Assembly: GCA_016745075.1 (NCBI GenBank)
Contig: JADGDD010000005.1
Coordinates: 229,551-293,550 of the forward strand
Reading direction: 5' to 3'
DNA: 64,000 bases
DNA from: Planctomycetota bacterium
GTDB lineage: Bacteria > Planctomycetota > UBA11346
The translations under genes and the position numbers were made by a program. Below are positions 9,701 through 19,207 of the stretch, piece after piece. The notes beneath the pieces are model-generated. The model was not told where the DNA came from. It saw only the letters and a program-made list of their open reading frames with translations, and did not search any database. Positions within the stretch are counted from its first letter, which is position 1; each line of letters opens with the position of its first letter.

Positions 9701-10621
9701 ATGCATAGACAGAATGCTGCCATGCAACCAGACCAGCTCCCCCATACCGACCAGCTACTCGGCGCGATCACCGTCGCCAAGTACAACAGTTTCACCCGTG
9801 CAGCTCAAGAACTTGGTGTCAGTCAGCCTGCATTAAGCCGTCAAATTATGAGCTTAGAAAAAACGCTCGGTATCCGTTTGTTTGACCGCATCGGTCGAAC
9901 GGTTCGCCCAACCGGTTTGGGTGAAGAACTGATTGCTCGGGTTGGTCCAATCTTAGAAGATCTCAACCGAGTCACTGTGAACCTTGCTGCTTCTAGTGGT
10001 ACGAACGCGGGGCGTGTTCGTCTTGGTGCCTCAGAGAGTGTTGCCGTTCATGCAATGCCAGGTATTCTACGCGTATTCCTGAATAAACATAAACGAGTGA
10101 GTTTACGCCTTGTTTGTCAGACTAGTGAAAACTTACCAGAAATGGTTGCTAACGGCGAGATAGACATTGCCGTTACTGCAATGAGCATGACCAATACGAC
10201 TCATGAAATGGATATTCGCTCACTCTGGGATGAAGAATTTGTTCTCGTGCTACCGGTTAATCATTCTGCTCGTAGTCGTTCTATCAAAAACTATCTTGAT
10301 GAATCATTTATTTTACTCTCTGCCGCAACTATGACTCGTCGTTTGCTTGATCAACATTTATCAGCCAACGGCTACGATTTAAATGTGACTTTAGAGCATA
10401 CCAGCACCGAAGTTATTAAAGCAATGGTGAGTGCGGGTCTTGGTATTTCGATTTTGCCAGAGCCTATTGTTCGTCGTGAGGTTCGCCAAGGTGAACTGGC
10501 AGCATGGCCGCTTAATGATTTAAGTATCAAACGTTCTATAGTGGCGATTACCGATCCACGTAGAGAACCGTGGCCGGCAGAAAGCGCATTACTCGAAACA
10601 CTTCTTTCCTACGGACGTTAA
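9701..10621 (+). CDS. LysR-family transcriptional regulator
   Basis: Residues about 15-75 form the LysR winged HTH (AKYNSFTRAAQELGVSQPALSRQIMSLEKTLGIRLFDR). They are followed by a linker helix and a two-lobed effector-binding domain (GRVRLGASESVAVHAMP to AGLGISILPEPIV). At 306 residues it is full length. LysR proteins bind operator DNA as tetramers and respond to a small molecule; the ligand here cannot be read from sequence. The neighbours sigma-like and mltA face the same way, so no divergent target gene is evident. No clear Shine-Dalgarno precedes 9701; the ATG at 9722 is an alternative start. Confidence 0.93.
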   Translation: MHRQNAAMQPDQLPHTDQLLGAITVAKYNSFTRAAQELGVSQPALSRQIMSLEKTLGIRLFDRIGRTVRPTGLGEELIARVGPILEDLNRVTVNLAASSGTNAGRVRLGASESVAVHAMPGILRVFLNKHKRVSLRLVCQTSENLPEMVANGEIDIAVTAMSMTNTTHEMDIRSLWDEEFVLVLPVNHSARSRSIKNYLDESFILLSAATMTRRLLDQHLSANGYDLNVTLEHTSTEVIKAMVSAGLGISILPEPIVRREVRQGELAAWPLNDLSIKRSIVAITDPRREPWPAESALLETLLSYGR

Positions 10622-10656
10622 TTCCGAAGGATAAACGATAACAGAAAGATATCTGT

Positions 10657-11850
10657 ATGCCTGCTCTGAAATTATTCCGTAGCTGTGTGTGTGTATTGGC
10701 GCTTGCTGCATTTGTACTATCTACCAGCAGTTGTCGACGGCGCGGTGGTGAAGTCAGTGTACCAGATTATGATCGTGCGTTACGGGCAGGGGAACGTGGA
10801 ATTATACCATTAGCCCTTGCAGATTATCCTATCGTCAGTTTACATGATACCGACCGCTCAAATATGCTCACGGGTATAGATCATAGCCTGAAATATATGC
10901 GCGCAGCTTCTTCCAAGAAATCATTCCCGATTGCAGGTATTAGTCATGCGCAAGTTGAAAAAGGTCTGCAAATTCTCAAAGAAATTTTGCAGACCGCACA
11001 AACGGATACAGATGTAAATGAAGCAATACGTAGCCGCTTACAGGTATACTCTAGCGTTGGGTACGATAAGAAAGGTTCTGTTTTATTTACCGGATATTAT
11101 GCACCAATTTTTGAAGCAAGCCGTACGCGTAGTGGCCGCTTTCAGCACCCTATCTACAAGCGCCCTGCTGATTTAATATCTGGTGCGCATGGCAAAGTGA
11201 TTGCTCAACAGCGTTGGGCAGATGGTAGTACGCGCCCCTATCCTAGTCGGGCAGAATTAGAAAATAGTGGCGCACTACATGGCCTCGAATTATTTTATTT
11301 AGGTTCTGCTTTTGATTCCTATGTTTTACAGGTGCAGGGTTCTGGCTCTTTACGGATGCGTGATGGAAGCCTTATTGAAGTGGGGTATAGTGGAACGAAT
11401 GGCCATGATTATCACGCTATTAGCCGTGATATGGCTGCAACAGGTGCAATTGCAAAACCAGGCTTACAAGCCATGCGAGATTATTTTGCGAAGAACCCAC
11501 ATACCTTTGTTGAATATTCTCAACGCAACCCGCGCTATGTGTTCTTTAAAGAAGAAAAAGGTGGTCCGTACGGAAGTATTGGTCAAACCGTGTTGCCACA
11601 TGTGAGCATTGCAACTGATGACCAAATTTTCCCACGTGGTGCGGCAGCTTACGTTGTTACGACCTTGTCAGATCCGTCGGAGCGCCCTTATTCAGCTTTT
11701 CGTTTAAACCAAGACACTGGCGGTGCCATTCGCGCTGCAGGCCGTTGTGATTTGTATATGGGCTCTGGTCCGCATGCCGAAAGCATTGCTGGTCGCCAAT
11801 TAGCTCAAGGCCGTTTATATTTTTTCATCGCTCCGGCTTCTGATTTATAA
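10657..11850 (+). CDS. mltA: Membrane-bound lytic transglycosylase A, lipoprotein
   Basis: MltA cleaves peptidoglycan between MurNAc and GlcNAc, forming 1,6-anhydroMurNAc, in the periplasm. The N-terminus has a hydrophobic signal ending in SSC (Cys near residue 26), a plausible though imperfect lipobox. The MltA barrel shows FTGYYAPIFEASRTRSG, YLGSAFDSYVLQVQGSG, the EVGYSGTNGHDY block and PYGSIGQTVL. The C-terminal 3D domain has NQDTGGAI and DLYMGSG, including the catalytic Asp region. At 397 residues the length is normal. Its presence implies a Gram-negative-type envelope. It lies between lysR and queE in the same direction. Confidence 0.92.
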   Translation: MPALKLFRSCVCVLALAAFVLSTSSCRRRGGEVSVPDYDRALRAGERGIIPLALADYPIVSLHDTDRSNMLTGIDHSLKYMRAASSKKSFPIAGISHAQVEKGLQILKEILQTAQTDTDVNEAIRSRLQVYSSVGYDKKGSVLFTGYYAPIFEASRTRSGRFQHPIYKRPADLISGAHGKVIAQQRWADGSTRPYPSRAELENSGALHGLELFYLGSAFDSYVLQVQGSGSLRMRDGSLIEVGYSGTNGHDYHAISRDMAATGAIAKPGLQAMRDYFAKNPHTFVEYSQRNPRYVFFKEEKGGPYGSIGQTVLPHVSIATDDQIFPRGAAAYVVTTLSDPSERPYSAFRLNQDTGGAIRAAGRCDLYMGSGPHAESIAGRQLAQGRLYFFIAPASDL

Positions 11851-11865
11851 GCATTCGGTTCTTAC

Positions 11866-12513
11866 GTGAGCTATAGTGTTAAACATATATTTGGACCAAC
11901 CCTACAAGGGGAAGGTGTACATGCTGGTCGTCCGTGCGTGTTTCTGCGGTTTGCTGGATGTAATGCTTGGGATGGTCGCGCCGAAACAAAAGCCGATTCG
12001 GCTTGCCCTTATTGTGACACCGACTTCCGTGGAGGGCGGTCTTATTCTGTGGAGGACATTCTAACAGAATTGCAGGATCTTGCTCAGCATACGCCAGACT
12101 GTGGCTGTGTAGTAACTGGAGGGGAACCCCTCTTGCAGGCAGATACAGCTCTACTTGATGCGCTGGCAGAACAATTTGCATGGGTTGATATTGAAACCAA
12201 TGGTACTCGCCCTTGTCCACCGCGATTAGAGAATGTCTTTATCAGTTGCAGTCCGAAGAAGATTGCCAATCAACCCATTGTTATAGAGCCTGACTGGTGG
12301 AAGGTGCTGATTCCAGATCAGCAGAGCTTTTTAGAAGAGGCGCTCAGTAGCGGGAAACCCGTTTTTGTGCAACCTGTGTGTTTAGAGACAGCAACAGATG
12401 ATGGTCTTCAATCAGCAGCGTATCGACAGTCAGTAAAGGCTTGTCTGGACCTCTGTTACAGGAAGGGCTGTGCCATGAGCTTGCAGCTGCATAAGTACAT
12501 CGGGATTGAATAA
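11866..12513 (+). CDS. queE: 7-carboxy-7-deazaguanine synthase
   Basis: QueE is a radical SAM enzyme that converts 6-carboxytetrahydropterin to 7-carboxy-7-deazaguanine in queuosine synthesis. The cluster motif is the variant CX14CX2C (GCNAWDG...SACPYCDTDF) rather than CX3CX2C. Further marks are GPTLQGEGVHAGRPCVFLRFAG at the start, VTGGEPLLQ near residue 85 and DIETNGT near 108. At 215 residues it is typical. The start is a GTG at 11866, chosen because the conserved GEG region begins shortly after. Neighbouring que genes are absent. Confidence 0.93.
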   Translation: MSYSVKHIFGPTLQGEGVHAGRPCVFLRFAGCNAWDGRAETKADSACPYCDTDFRGGRSYSVEDILTELQDLAQHTPDCGCVVTGGEPLLQADTALLDALAEQFAWVDIETNGTRPCPPRLENVFISCSPKKIANQPIVIEPDWWKVLIPDQQSFLEEALSSGKPVFVQPVCLETATDDGLQSAAYRQSVKACLDLCYRKGCAMSLQLHKYIGIE

Positions 12514-12540
12514 GGTGAGAAGGGTGTACATACTCTAAGC

Positions 12541-14490
12541 ATGGCAGTATTACGAATCATTGAAGGCCAGCGCGCTGGCTTCTCTCTCGAATTGGGAGCA
12601 AGCCCTGTAACCATTGGTCGTGAAAGCAGCAATACCATTCACATCAATGATCCAAAGGCGAGTCGCACTCACGTTACTATCAGTTGGACGAAAACCAAAA
12701 ATAGATATATTCTCAAGGACATGCTGTCTTCCAATGGAACATGGGATGATAATGGGAAATTGGATCGTTTAGAATTAGTCGATGGAGCTTTATTTCGGAT
12801 TGGTAGTACCTACTTTCGTTTTGATGATCCAGCCAGCGCTCAACATATTACCGCCGCCGCAACAGCTGCAAGTACAACCACAGAAGGAACCCGTGTCGAT
12901 ACGCTGATTAGTTGTGATGGAGTCATTTCTCATAGCGAAACCAAACGTTTGGTAGAGACACTTGGCGGAACTGAGAAAAGCAGTCTCTTTGAAAAACAGA
13001 GCGGTGATGCCGATGTATTATCACGAGCAAACGAATTTCTTATTCTTATGCACGAAGTCGTTATTCGTAGCTTGCGAGCTCAAGGTCGAGATGCTCTTTT
13101 TGAAATTCTTGATGACGTAGCAGCAGATGCGCTTGATGGTGATCGTTGTGCGGTCTTTTTACCAAGCCCAGAAGGATGGGTTTTATGGCCGGCGCATGAA
13201 CGTCGCCTGCGCGCCCGTTTTGGAGCAACGCCATTTTCTCAAACGGTACTCACTCATCCGCAGGTACGGCAAGAGTCGCTTTTAAGTACCGCGCCAACGG
13301 GCAGCAGTGGCAACAAGGAAACCATAGATTTATCGCATTCCATGATGCAAGCCGGTGTCCATAGTGTGATGACTGCGCCAATGCGTATTGGTGATGATGT
13401 GCAGGCACTTATTTATGTTGACCGACTTGATAGCGAAGACGGCTTTAGCCGTCAGGACTTAGAATTTCTTTCTGCGGTTGCAGATCAGTTAGCCATTCGC
13501 TTATTTAATTGTGACCACGTTGCTGAATTACAAGCCGAGGTTACACGCTTAAAGGCAGAACCGTCATCCGTGCCAGATATGATTGGCGATAGCCCCGCTA
13601 TGGAAGAGATTCGAATTTTTCTTGCCAAGGCTGCGCCGACATCATCCCCCATTCTTATTTTTGGTGAAAGTGGTTCCGGAAAAGAAGTCGTGGCGCGTGC
13701 TGCACATGCTGGAAGTCAGTTATCAGATAAACCATTACAAATTATTAATTGCGCAGCCATAGCAGAGAGTCTTGTTGAAAGTACTTTGTTTGGTCACGTA
13801 AAAGGTGCATTTACCGGAGCCGATGAGACACGTCCTGGTATCTTTGAAATTGCGGACGGTGGTACTTTATTTTTAGATGAGCTTGGTGAATTACCGTTAG
13901 GTGTACAGGCAAAATTATTACGCGTCATAGAACAAGGTGAAGTGCAGCGCTTAGGAGACCATAGTACCCGCACCGTTAATGTTCGGATGATTGCCGCAAC
14001 CAATCGAACACTAGAAGATGAAGTTGAAGCCGGGAATTTTCGTGAAGACCTGTATCATAGATTGAATGTATTAAGTGTGGAATTGCCGCCATTACGGGAC
14101 CGCCCTGATGATTTAGAGCAGCTGATGGATCATTTTCTTACCGATTGTGCCAGACGCTTGGAACAACCAGTCAAACGATTATCGACAGAAGCACGAGCCG
14201 TTTTGCTTGCTTACGGTTGGCCCGGCAACGTTCGCCAATTACGCAACACTTTAGAACGTACCGTTATTTTATCGAATGATGAGGTTATTCTTCCAAGCGA
14301 TTTACCCAACGCCATTGTTGGAGCAGAAGTACATGTTGCTCCTGGTCGCGTCTGTACCCTCGCTGATATGGAAAGAGCACATATCACTCATGTTCTCAAG
14401 CATTGTGATGGTAACAAAAAAGCTACCGCAGAAATACTTGGTATAGATCGAAGTACACTCTACGCCAAGCTTCGTCTCTATAACGCCTAG
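12541..14490 (+). CDS. FHA-GAF sigma-54-dependent transcriptional activator
   Basis: Domain order: an FHA domain at about 1-100 (TIGRESSN, SRTHVTI, SSNGT), a GAF domain at about 165-335, an AAA+ sigma-54 interaction domain at about 350-580 and a Fis-type HTH at 605-649. The AAA+ part has Walker A GESGSGKE near 374, the GAFTGA loop near 422 that contacts sigma-54, and Walker B GGTLFLDELGE near 440. It remodels sigma-54 RNA polymerase at -24/-12 promoters. An FHA domain in place of a receiver suggests input from Ser/Thr kinase phosphorylation, with a second signal via GAF. Target genes are not evident. It converges on the next reverse gene with a 13-bp gap. Confidence 0.95.
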   Translation: MAVLRIIEGQRAGFSLELGASPVTIGRESSNTIHINDPKASRTHVTISWTKTKNRYILKDMLSSNGTWDDNGKLDRLELVDGALFRIGSTYFRFDDPASAQHITAAATAASTTTEGTRVDTLISCDGVISHSETKRLVETLGGTEKSSLFEKQSGDADVLSRANEFLILMHEVVIRSLRAQGRDALFEILDDVAADALDGDRCAVFLPSPEGWVLWPAHERRLRARFGATPFSQTVLTHPQVRQESLLSTAPTGSSGNKETIDLSHSMMQAGVHSVMTAPMRIGDDVQALIYVDRLDSEDGFSRQDLEFLSAVADQLAIRLFNCDHVAELQAEVTRLKAEPSSVPDMIGDSPAMEEIRIFLAKAAPTSSPILIFGESGSGKEVVARAAHAGSQLSDKPLQIINCAAIAESLVESTLFGHVKGAFTGADETRPGIFEIADGGTLFLDELGELPLGVQAKLLRVIEQGEVQRLGDHSTRTVNVRMIAATNRTLEDEVEAGNFREDLYHRLNVLSVELPPLRDRPDDLEQLMDHFLTDCARRLEQPVKRLSTEARAVLLAYGWPGNVRQLRNTLERTVILSNDEVILPSDLPNAIVGAEVHVAPGRVCTLADMERAHITHVLKHCDGNKKATAEILGIDRSTLYAKLRLYNA

Positions 14491-14503
14491 CATCACCTTT
14501 AGC

Positions 14504-15502
14504 TTAGCGCCAACGCATCCGGCCTTTTTTCTTGGTGCGGATGACTTTACTTTTTTTACGGCTCTTTTTTGTTTCTGCGGTAAGACCAGCAAGTGGACGA
14601 AGGTCATTGATGCTTGGGTCTATTGCCATAATGCTGCGATTTGGGCCAAGCAAAATAAAAGAAGGTATTTTTGGCAGTTTCCATAAACGTATCCATTCAT
14701 CACCGTCGCCATTTTGTGCGGGGTTGGCCCAGAGTAGATCTGTCTTTATCTCATGTTCTTTCTCAAGCTGACGAATTGTTGCGGTGGCTGTTAATGGATT
14801 GGCATTAAAGCTGACACAGGCAATGCGCAAAATATTTTGATAGGCATCTTTTTTATACTCGTGGAGGTAATTACTGAGTAAATGGGTATCCATTGATGAT
14901 TCGCTATTAATAAAGGCATACAATATCCACGGTTCAGAATAACTGGAAGCAGGGTCGGCAGGTCCGCCAAGAATATTTTGTCCACCAGTTTTTGGAGCGG
15001 GTGAGCCAATGAGTTCGTAAAATTCAACCAGTTGGAGGGCAATTGCAAATTCTGGTAATTCTGCGGTAATAGATTCAGCAATCTGTCTCGCTTCGCGCAG
15101 GTTGCCTTGTTTGAGTAAGATGCGTGTTTTGGTTAATTGTGCAGCATTTTTTAAGAGTAGAGATTTCCCCTGTTCTATGCTGGTAATCATTGGTAGGCCA
15201 TCAGCTGCGGTACCGTGATTTAGATGCCAATTTGCCAGCCAAAATAGAGCTTTGTTATGAAAGCCGCTGCCAGACACTTTTCGTTCAAGTCGTTCTATTT
15301 TTGAGAGTAATTGTTCTTCTTCTTTGATCCGTCTGTCTGGAGGCAGTGCATGTATGGTCGCAATTGTTTTTTCCATTGCTTCGACATGACTGCGGGCGTT
15401 AAGGTCCTCTGGAGTGAGCGAAGAGCTGAGTGTGCTTTCAGCCGATAGGGCATGAGTAAGCATTACTAGAGAGAGGACGGAAAAGAGGAGGAAGCTACGC
15501 AT
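14504..15502 (-). CDS. Secreted protein with thioredoxin-fold-like C-terminal domain
   Basis: The start at 15502 gives a clean signal peptide (MRSFLLFSVLSLVMLTHALSA). The middle is helical, TPR-like in appearance (about residues 25-180). The C-terminal region (about 190-310: WILYAFINSESSMDTHLL, then PAQNGDGDEWIRLWKLPKIPSFILLGP) looks like a TlpA/thioredoxin fold, with the cis-Pro-like IPSFILL strand. There is no CXXC, so redox activity is unlikely. The tail is strongly basic. It is the last gene of a reverse operon after the GspF-like gene, 59 bp away. Function unknown; a structural or envelope role is inferred. Confidence 0.6.
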   Translation of the reverse strand: MRSFLLFSVLSLVMLTHALSAESTLSSSLTPEDLNARSHVEAMEKTIATIHALPPDRRIKEEEQLLSKIERLERKVSGSGFHNKALFWLANWHLNHGTAADGLPMITSIEQGKSLLLKNAAQLTKTRILLKQGNLREARQIAESITAELPEFAIALQLVEFYELIGSPAPKTGGQNILGGPADPASSYSEPWILYAFINSESSMDTHLLSNYLHEYKKDAYQNILRIACVSFNANPLTATATIRQLEKEHEIKTDLLWANPAQNGDGDEWIRLWKLPKIPSFILLGPNRSIMAIDPSINDLRPLAGLTAETKKSRKKSKVIRTKKKGRMRWR

Positions 15503-15561
15503 CTCTTTGTTATCCTGTAAAGCGCTTCTCAGATGCAAGTTGACCGTTTTTGTGCGGTTTT

Positions 15562-16518
15562 TTAGGTGAGACTTTGTATTAGAGACGCGTAGCCAGATAC
15601 GCCAAGAATAGCAATAATTGCAACCAGTAACACAACGAGAGCATAAAACCCTTTACACAGTACCGCGGAAGCCATTTGACTTCTTTGTTGAAATATATGC
15701 AGTTGGTCATGAGCAGACCGAGCTAAAACAGTATCAAGTTGACCACTGAGCTCACCACTCTGGCATTCATTAAGCAGTGTACGTGGAAATGAGGCAGCGC
15801 TGAGTGCGTTGGTTAAGTTGATTTGTTCGTCGTCTTGTTCAATTGCTCGGGCACTCTTACGAAAAGACTCTGCAATAAGTAAATTCCCACAGGAATCAGC
15901 GGCAAGCCGTAGGGCTTTCGGAAAGAGCATGCCAGCTTGTAAGCAGCCAGAAAGTATGCGGCAGGAAATTCCCGCCATCAGCGGCATGCATAGCCAACGT
16001 ATTCCAGGAGCCAGCGCGCAGCGGCTCAAAAAAAGGCTGCCGCTGAGGGTGCGACGAAAAGAATAGGTCAGAAGTAAACTGCCCCAGAATACCAGTGGGC
16101 CAATTAGGGCCGCCCAAGCAGGAAGATAATTGAGAAAGCTGGCAACGCCAACGGGCAGCATTGTCGCAACATGGTAGACAAGAACGGGGTAGGCTAGTTG
16201 TTTGATTGTATTGGAGCGAATGGTGTGCGCATGTTCGTAGAAAGCAGCAATCTCTGTACACATGCGCGGTAGATGGCTGCTGGCTTCGCCTGCTTCTATC
16301 AGTGCACAAATAAAATCACGTTCACCATCAGTTCGTAATTGTTCGTGTAGACTTTTGCCATTGCGGCAGCCTTCCGCCCAACGGTGACCATCTTGCGCAT
16401 ACGGACTTCGTACTGATGCCAGTTCTATCGCTTGACTTATATCAATACCAGCAGCATAGGTACTGCCAAATTGTCTATAAAATTGAGTAATAGATGTCCA
16501 TGAATGGCGAATGGTCAT
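15562..16518 (-). CDS. GspF/PilC-like type II secretion inner-membrane protein
   Basis: The product has 318 residues and resembles the T2SF domain: an N-terminal helical bundle (GIDISQAIELASVRSP, LIEAGEASSHLPRMCTEIAAFYEHA), two central membrane segments (about residues 125-160), a second helical bundle and a C-terminal membrane segment (LVVLLVAIIAILGVSGYASL). GspF/PilC proteins form the inner-membrane platform of type II secretion systems and type IV pili. Full family members are near 400 residues, so this one is short. No GspE, GspG or GspD gene is nearby, so the partner system would lie elsewhere. It sits 6 bp after the secreted coiled-coil gene. Confidence 0.72.
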   Translation of the reverse strand: MTIRHSWTSITQFYRQFGSTYAAGIDISQAIELASVRSPYAQDGHRWAEGCRNGKSLHEQLRTDGERDFICALIEAGEASSHLPRMCTEIAAFYEHAHTIRSNTIKQLAYPVLVYHVATMLPVGVASFLNYLPAWAALIGPLVFWGSLLLTYSFRRTLSGSLFLSRCALAPGIRWLCMPLMAGISCRILSGCLQAGMLFPKALRLAADSCGNLLIAESFRKSARAIEQDDEQINLTNALSAASFPRTLLNECQSGELSGQLDTVLARSAHDQLHIFQQRSQMASAVLCKGFYALVVLLVAIIAILGVSGYASLIQSLT

Positions 16519-16524
16519 GTAGCG

Positions 16525-17256
16525 TTATTGGCCTCGTTTATTATTACGACGATTTTTAGTACGTTGTTGCGTCTGTTGGGCTTGCTTCGCTATTTTTTTA
16601 TTCAGGTCAGTTGTGCCAGTCCATGGAATTTTTATTTTGATTCGTTGGCCATTTGCTCCTTCAGCAACGATGCCAAAAAATTCGGCGAGCCTATAAGAAT
16701 CGGGAACGAGGTTTTTAATTTGTGAAAGTGCATTAGCATCGATAACAGGCCCTTGAGCGAGTTGTTCTATAAGGGCTGGTTTGAGAATCTGTATGACCTT
16801 TTTTGCAAGCTGAGGGTCTTCTTTACTGATACCTCTTTGTGACTTAATTGAGCGCATACCTACGCCAGTAATCGTGACGAGAGATAATGATTGTTCTTTA
16901 CTTGTGGGTGTACTTGGATTTTTTTGGGCTACATGATCAAACAGCGCTAGTTCAGCCTGAATGGTAGCTGATTCTTCTAAGAGGGATGTTTCGCTGAGCT
17001 CTGTGATCGTATCACGTATGGCTAAAGCCGCTTCCAGATCACCTGCTTTGGTCGCTTTGACTTTTGCTCTTTCTAGGGCCTTGATTAACAGCGTTTTTTC
17101 TTTTGTTATCTGTTTGTCTGCTTTTTGGAGAATATCATCAACTTCTTCTCGGTAGTCAGTCATCACTTCTTGTGCGGCTTCTGGCAACACGATTGTTTCA
17201 GCGCTAAAGGTTATGGTGGATATGGTGCTCAGAAGCAGACAAAACAGGTGACGCAT
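16525..17256 (-). CDS. Secreted coiled-coil protein, unknown function
   Basis: A signal peptide (residues 1-19) precedes a long charged helix. It contains KVKATKAGDLEAALAIRDTI, a helical motif often seen in exported proteins of Planctomycetota and Verrucomicrobiota. The C-terminal half is mixed alpha/beta and ends in a very basic tail (RTKNRRNNKRGQ). No catalytic motif is visible. It is the first gene of the operon with the GspF-like gene and is divergent from the ECF sigma gene at 17400. Possibly an envelope or pilus-associated component, by context only. Confidence 0.6.
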   Translation of the reverse strand: MRHLFCLLLSTISTITFSAETIVLPEAAQEVMTDYREEVDDILQKADKQITKEKTLLIKALERAKVKATKAGDLEAALAIRDTITELSETSLLEESATIQAELALFDHVAQKNPSTPTSKEQSLSLVTITGVGMRSIKSQRGISKEDPQLAKKVIQILKPALIEQLAQGPVIDANALSQIKNLVPDSYRLAEFFGIVAEGANGQRIKIKIPWTGTTDLNKKIAKQAQQTQQRTKNRRNNKRGQ

Positions 17257-17399
17257 GGGTAGGGATCCTCAATAGCGGAAGTAAGACCGCTGCTGGTGTA
17301 CAAGCGAATCTAACATGAACCTAGGCTATCACTGTGTAGGAAAAACCAACTAGAAAGCTGTCGCTCTCGGCAAAAAAGAGTGGAACAGCCTGACTTCAT

Positions 17400-17930
17400 A
17401 TGACAAACTCTTGTATGGATGACTTCACGTGTTTGGTTATTGAGCAACAGGCAAACCTACGAGCCTACATTGCAGCCTGTGGTGCTCAGGGAGATCAAGT
17501 TGATGATCTTGCGCAAGAGGTCTTTATTCTTGCTTATAAGCGGAAAGATGAGCTGGATCATGAACGTGATCTTGGCCCATGGTTGCGGCAAGTTGCTCGA
17601 AATTTATTAGCGAATGAACGGCGGAAAGTCGCTCGTCGTAGTCGTTTATTGCAAGCACATGTGAGTGAGGGCTTAGAAGAGCGTGCCGAGCATACAACTG
17701 CACAGCATCTTTTTGAACGCAAAGAAGTGTTAGCTGATTTACAAAAATGTCTGAATGGTTTGAGTATAGATCAGCAAGCACTCTTACGCGGACGTTACGC
17801 AGAAGATTTGGATTCAAATATATTGGCTGAGCGGCACAATAAAAGTCCTGCCAATGTACGAAAAATATTATTTCGTTTACGGGCTCAACTCAAAGGCTGT
17901 CTTGATAAGCATTGTGGAGAAGGGTCATGA
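17400..17930 (+). CDS. ECF sigma factor
   Basis: The 176-residue product has sigma region 2 (residues about 15-80: DDLAQEVFILAYKRKDEL, LGPWLRQVARNLLANERRK). A linker leads to region 4 (about 115-165: LSIDQQALLRGRYAEDLDSNILAERHNKSPANVRKILFRLRAQL). It directs RNA polymerase to specific promoters. The layout, with a FecR-type protein overlapping its stop by ATGA, matches the sigma/FecR pairs frequent in planctomycetes and relatives. No strong Shine-Dalgarno precedes the ATG. Its regulon cannot be read here. Confidence 0.9.
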   Translation: MTNSCMDDFTCLVIEQQANLRAYIAACGAQGDQVDDLAQEVFILAYKRKDELDHERDLGPWLRQVARNLLANERRKVARRSRLLQAHVSEGLEERAEHTTAQHLFERKEVLADLQKCLNGLSIDQQALLRGRYAEDLDSNILAERHNKSPANVRKILFRLRAQLKGCLDKHCGEGS

Positions 17931-19204
17931 TGAATGAAAAACACGTTCATGATTCAGTCAGCGACTATCTTGATGGTACAGGTACTGTACCTGAAGGACA
18001 TGATCTACCGCTTGTTGTTTTACAGGAGCAATTGTTGATGCATGACCTGCTTGGGCAAATGTATGCGGAGCATCGGGAAGCAGACGCCTTTGTTCGTTCT
18101 GTCGCTGTTCGGATAGAAGCAGAACAGGATAGCGGTTCTTTTTTACTTGAATTAGCAGAGCGTTTAGAAACACAGCGGCGGCCTATTTCGTGGCTGTGGT
18201 ATTGTGTGGCCGTAGCTGCGTGTATTTTGTGTGTGTTGAGTTTCATGCCCTCTTCAGCGCCACGGTGGCAGGGTGAGGGTTTTGTTGCAGGTCGAGCTGT
18301 TTATGATCAAACTTTAGCTAATGGTACTCATTTGGTTGTGCAGGAAACAGAGCGTGGCCGATTAACATGTCGAGATGGTTCGCAGTTGTTGGTTACTGGG
18401 CCAGCAGAATGTATTATCGCCGAAGATGGTTATGCGTGCAGTCTATTGCGTGGTCAGGTGCGAGCGGTGGTTGTACCACAGCCAGCGGGGAGAACCTTTT
18501 CTGTGCAAACGGCAGATATGACGGTGGAGGTTTTAGGGACAGAATTCACGGTAATTTCTAGCGATACTGGTAGTGCAGTTGCGGTGACTCATGGACATGT
18601 GCAAGTCGAAGCAGGAGCGATGCGTTATGATGTGCATACTGGCGAAGCGGCAGCGGTCCAGGAAGGGCAGGTACAGTTGCTTGGAACCGCAGACCTTGCG
18701 TCAGCACAGGCCGCCGCGATGCAGCAGCGTTATATAGCAGACTTTGAATCTGGCATTCCAGAGGGTTGGAGAGCTGTTGAAATGCTTCAAGAAGGTTTGC
18801 CCACTGGCTCACGCGGTGCAGTCCGATCTACTTTGAAAGGGAAACATTCCTCTCGTTTATATCATGAGTGGTTTAGTGGCTTTCCTATTTCACAAGATAA
18901 TTATCTGCTTTGTACGTATCGATTGCAAACACTGCCTGATGCATATTGGGGTGAGCCTAGTGTTGAGGTAAATATGAGTTTGCGTGGAGAAGATGCGCAA
19001 AAGCTGCAAGTACGATGCCGTTTACCGATAGACCGTTTAGATGAATGGCGAACGGTTGCCATTCCTTTACGTGACCTACCAGCACAAATTATGGGTAGTG
19101 AGAAAATGTTACCTGTCTGGCCAGACCAAGCCTGTGTGTATCTAGGAATTTGGGCTGATCAATTTATTATTGATATTGATGAGATCCGTTTGGTTAGTGA
19201 GTAG
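17927..19204 (+). CDS. FecR-domain transmembrane anti-sigma-like protein
   Basis: The N-terminal about 85 residues are cytoplasmic and helical, as in anti-sigma domains. One membrane segment (about 88-107, WYCVAVAACILCVLSF) leads to an exported FecR domain (about 130-255: TGPAECIIAEDGYACSLLRGQVRA, VEVLGTEFTVIS, VTHGHVQVEA). The C-terminal about 160 residues are beta-rich, resembling a lectin-like or carbohydrate-binding sandwich. It likely holds and releases the sigma factor in response to an envelope or substrate signal. The ATG at 17927 overlaps the sigma stop, so the two are translationally coupled. It ends 3 bp from the convergent creatininase gene. Confidence 0.85.
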   Translation: MMNEKHVHDSVSDYLDGTGTVPEGHDLPLVVLQEQLLMHDLLGQMYAEHREADAFVRSVAVRIEAEQDSGSFLLELAERLETQRRPISWLWYCVAVAACILCVLSFMPSSAPRWQGEGFVAGRAVYDQTLANGTHLVVQETERGRLTCRDGSQLLVTGPAECIIAEDGYACSLLRGQVRAVVVPQPAGRTFSVQTADMTVEVLGTEFTVISSDTGSAVAVTHGHVQVEAGAMRYDVHTGEAAAVQEGQVQLLGTADLASAQAAAMQQRYIADFESGIPEGWRAVEMLQEGLPTGSRGAVRSTLKGKHSSRLYHEWFSGFPISQDNYLLCTYRLQTLPDAYWGEPSVEVNMSLRGEDAQKLQVRCRLPIDRLDEWRTVAIPLRDLPAQIMGSEKMLPVWPDQACVYLGIWADQFIIDIDEIRLVSE

Positions 19205-19207
19205 AAG

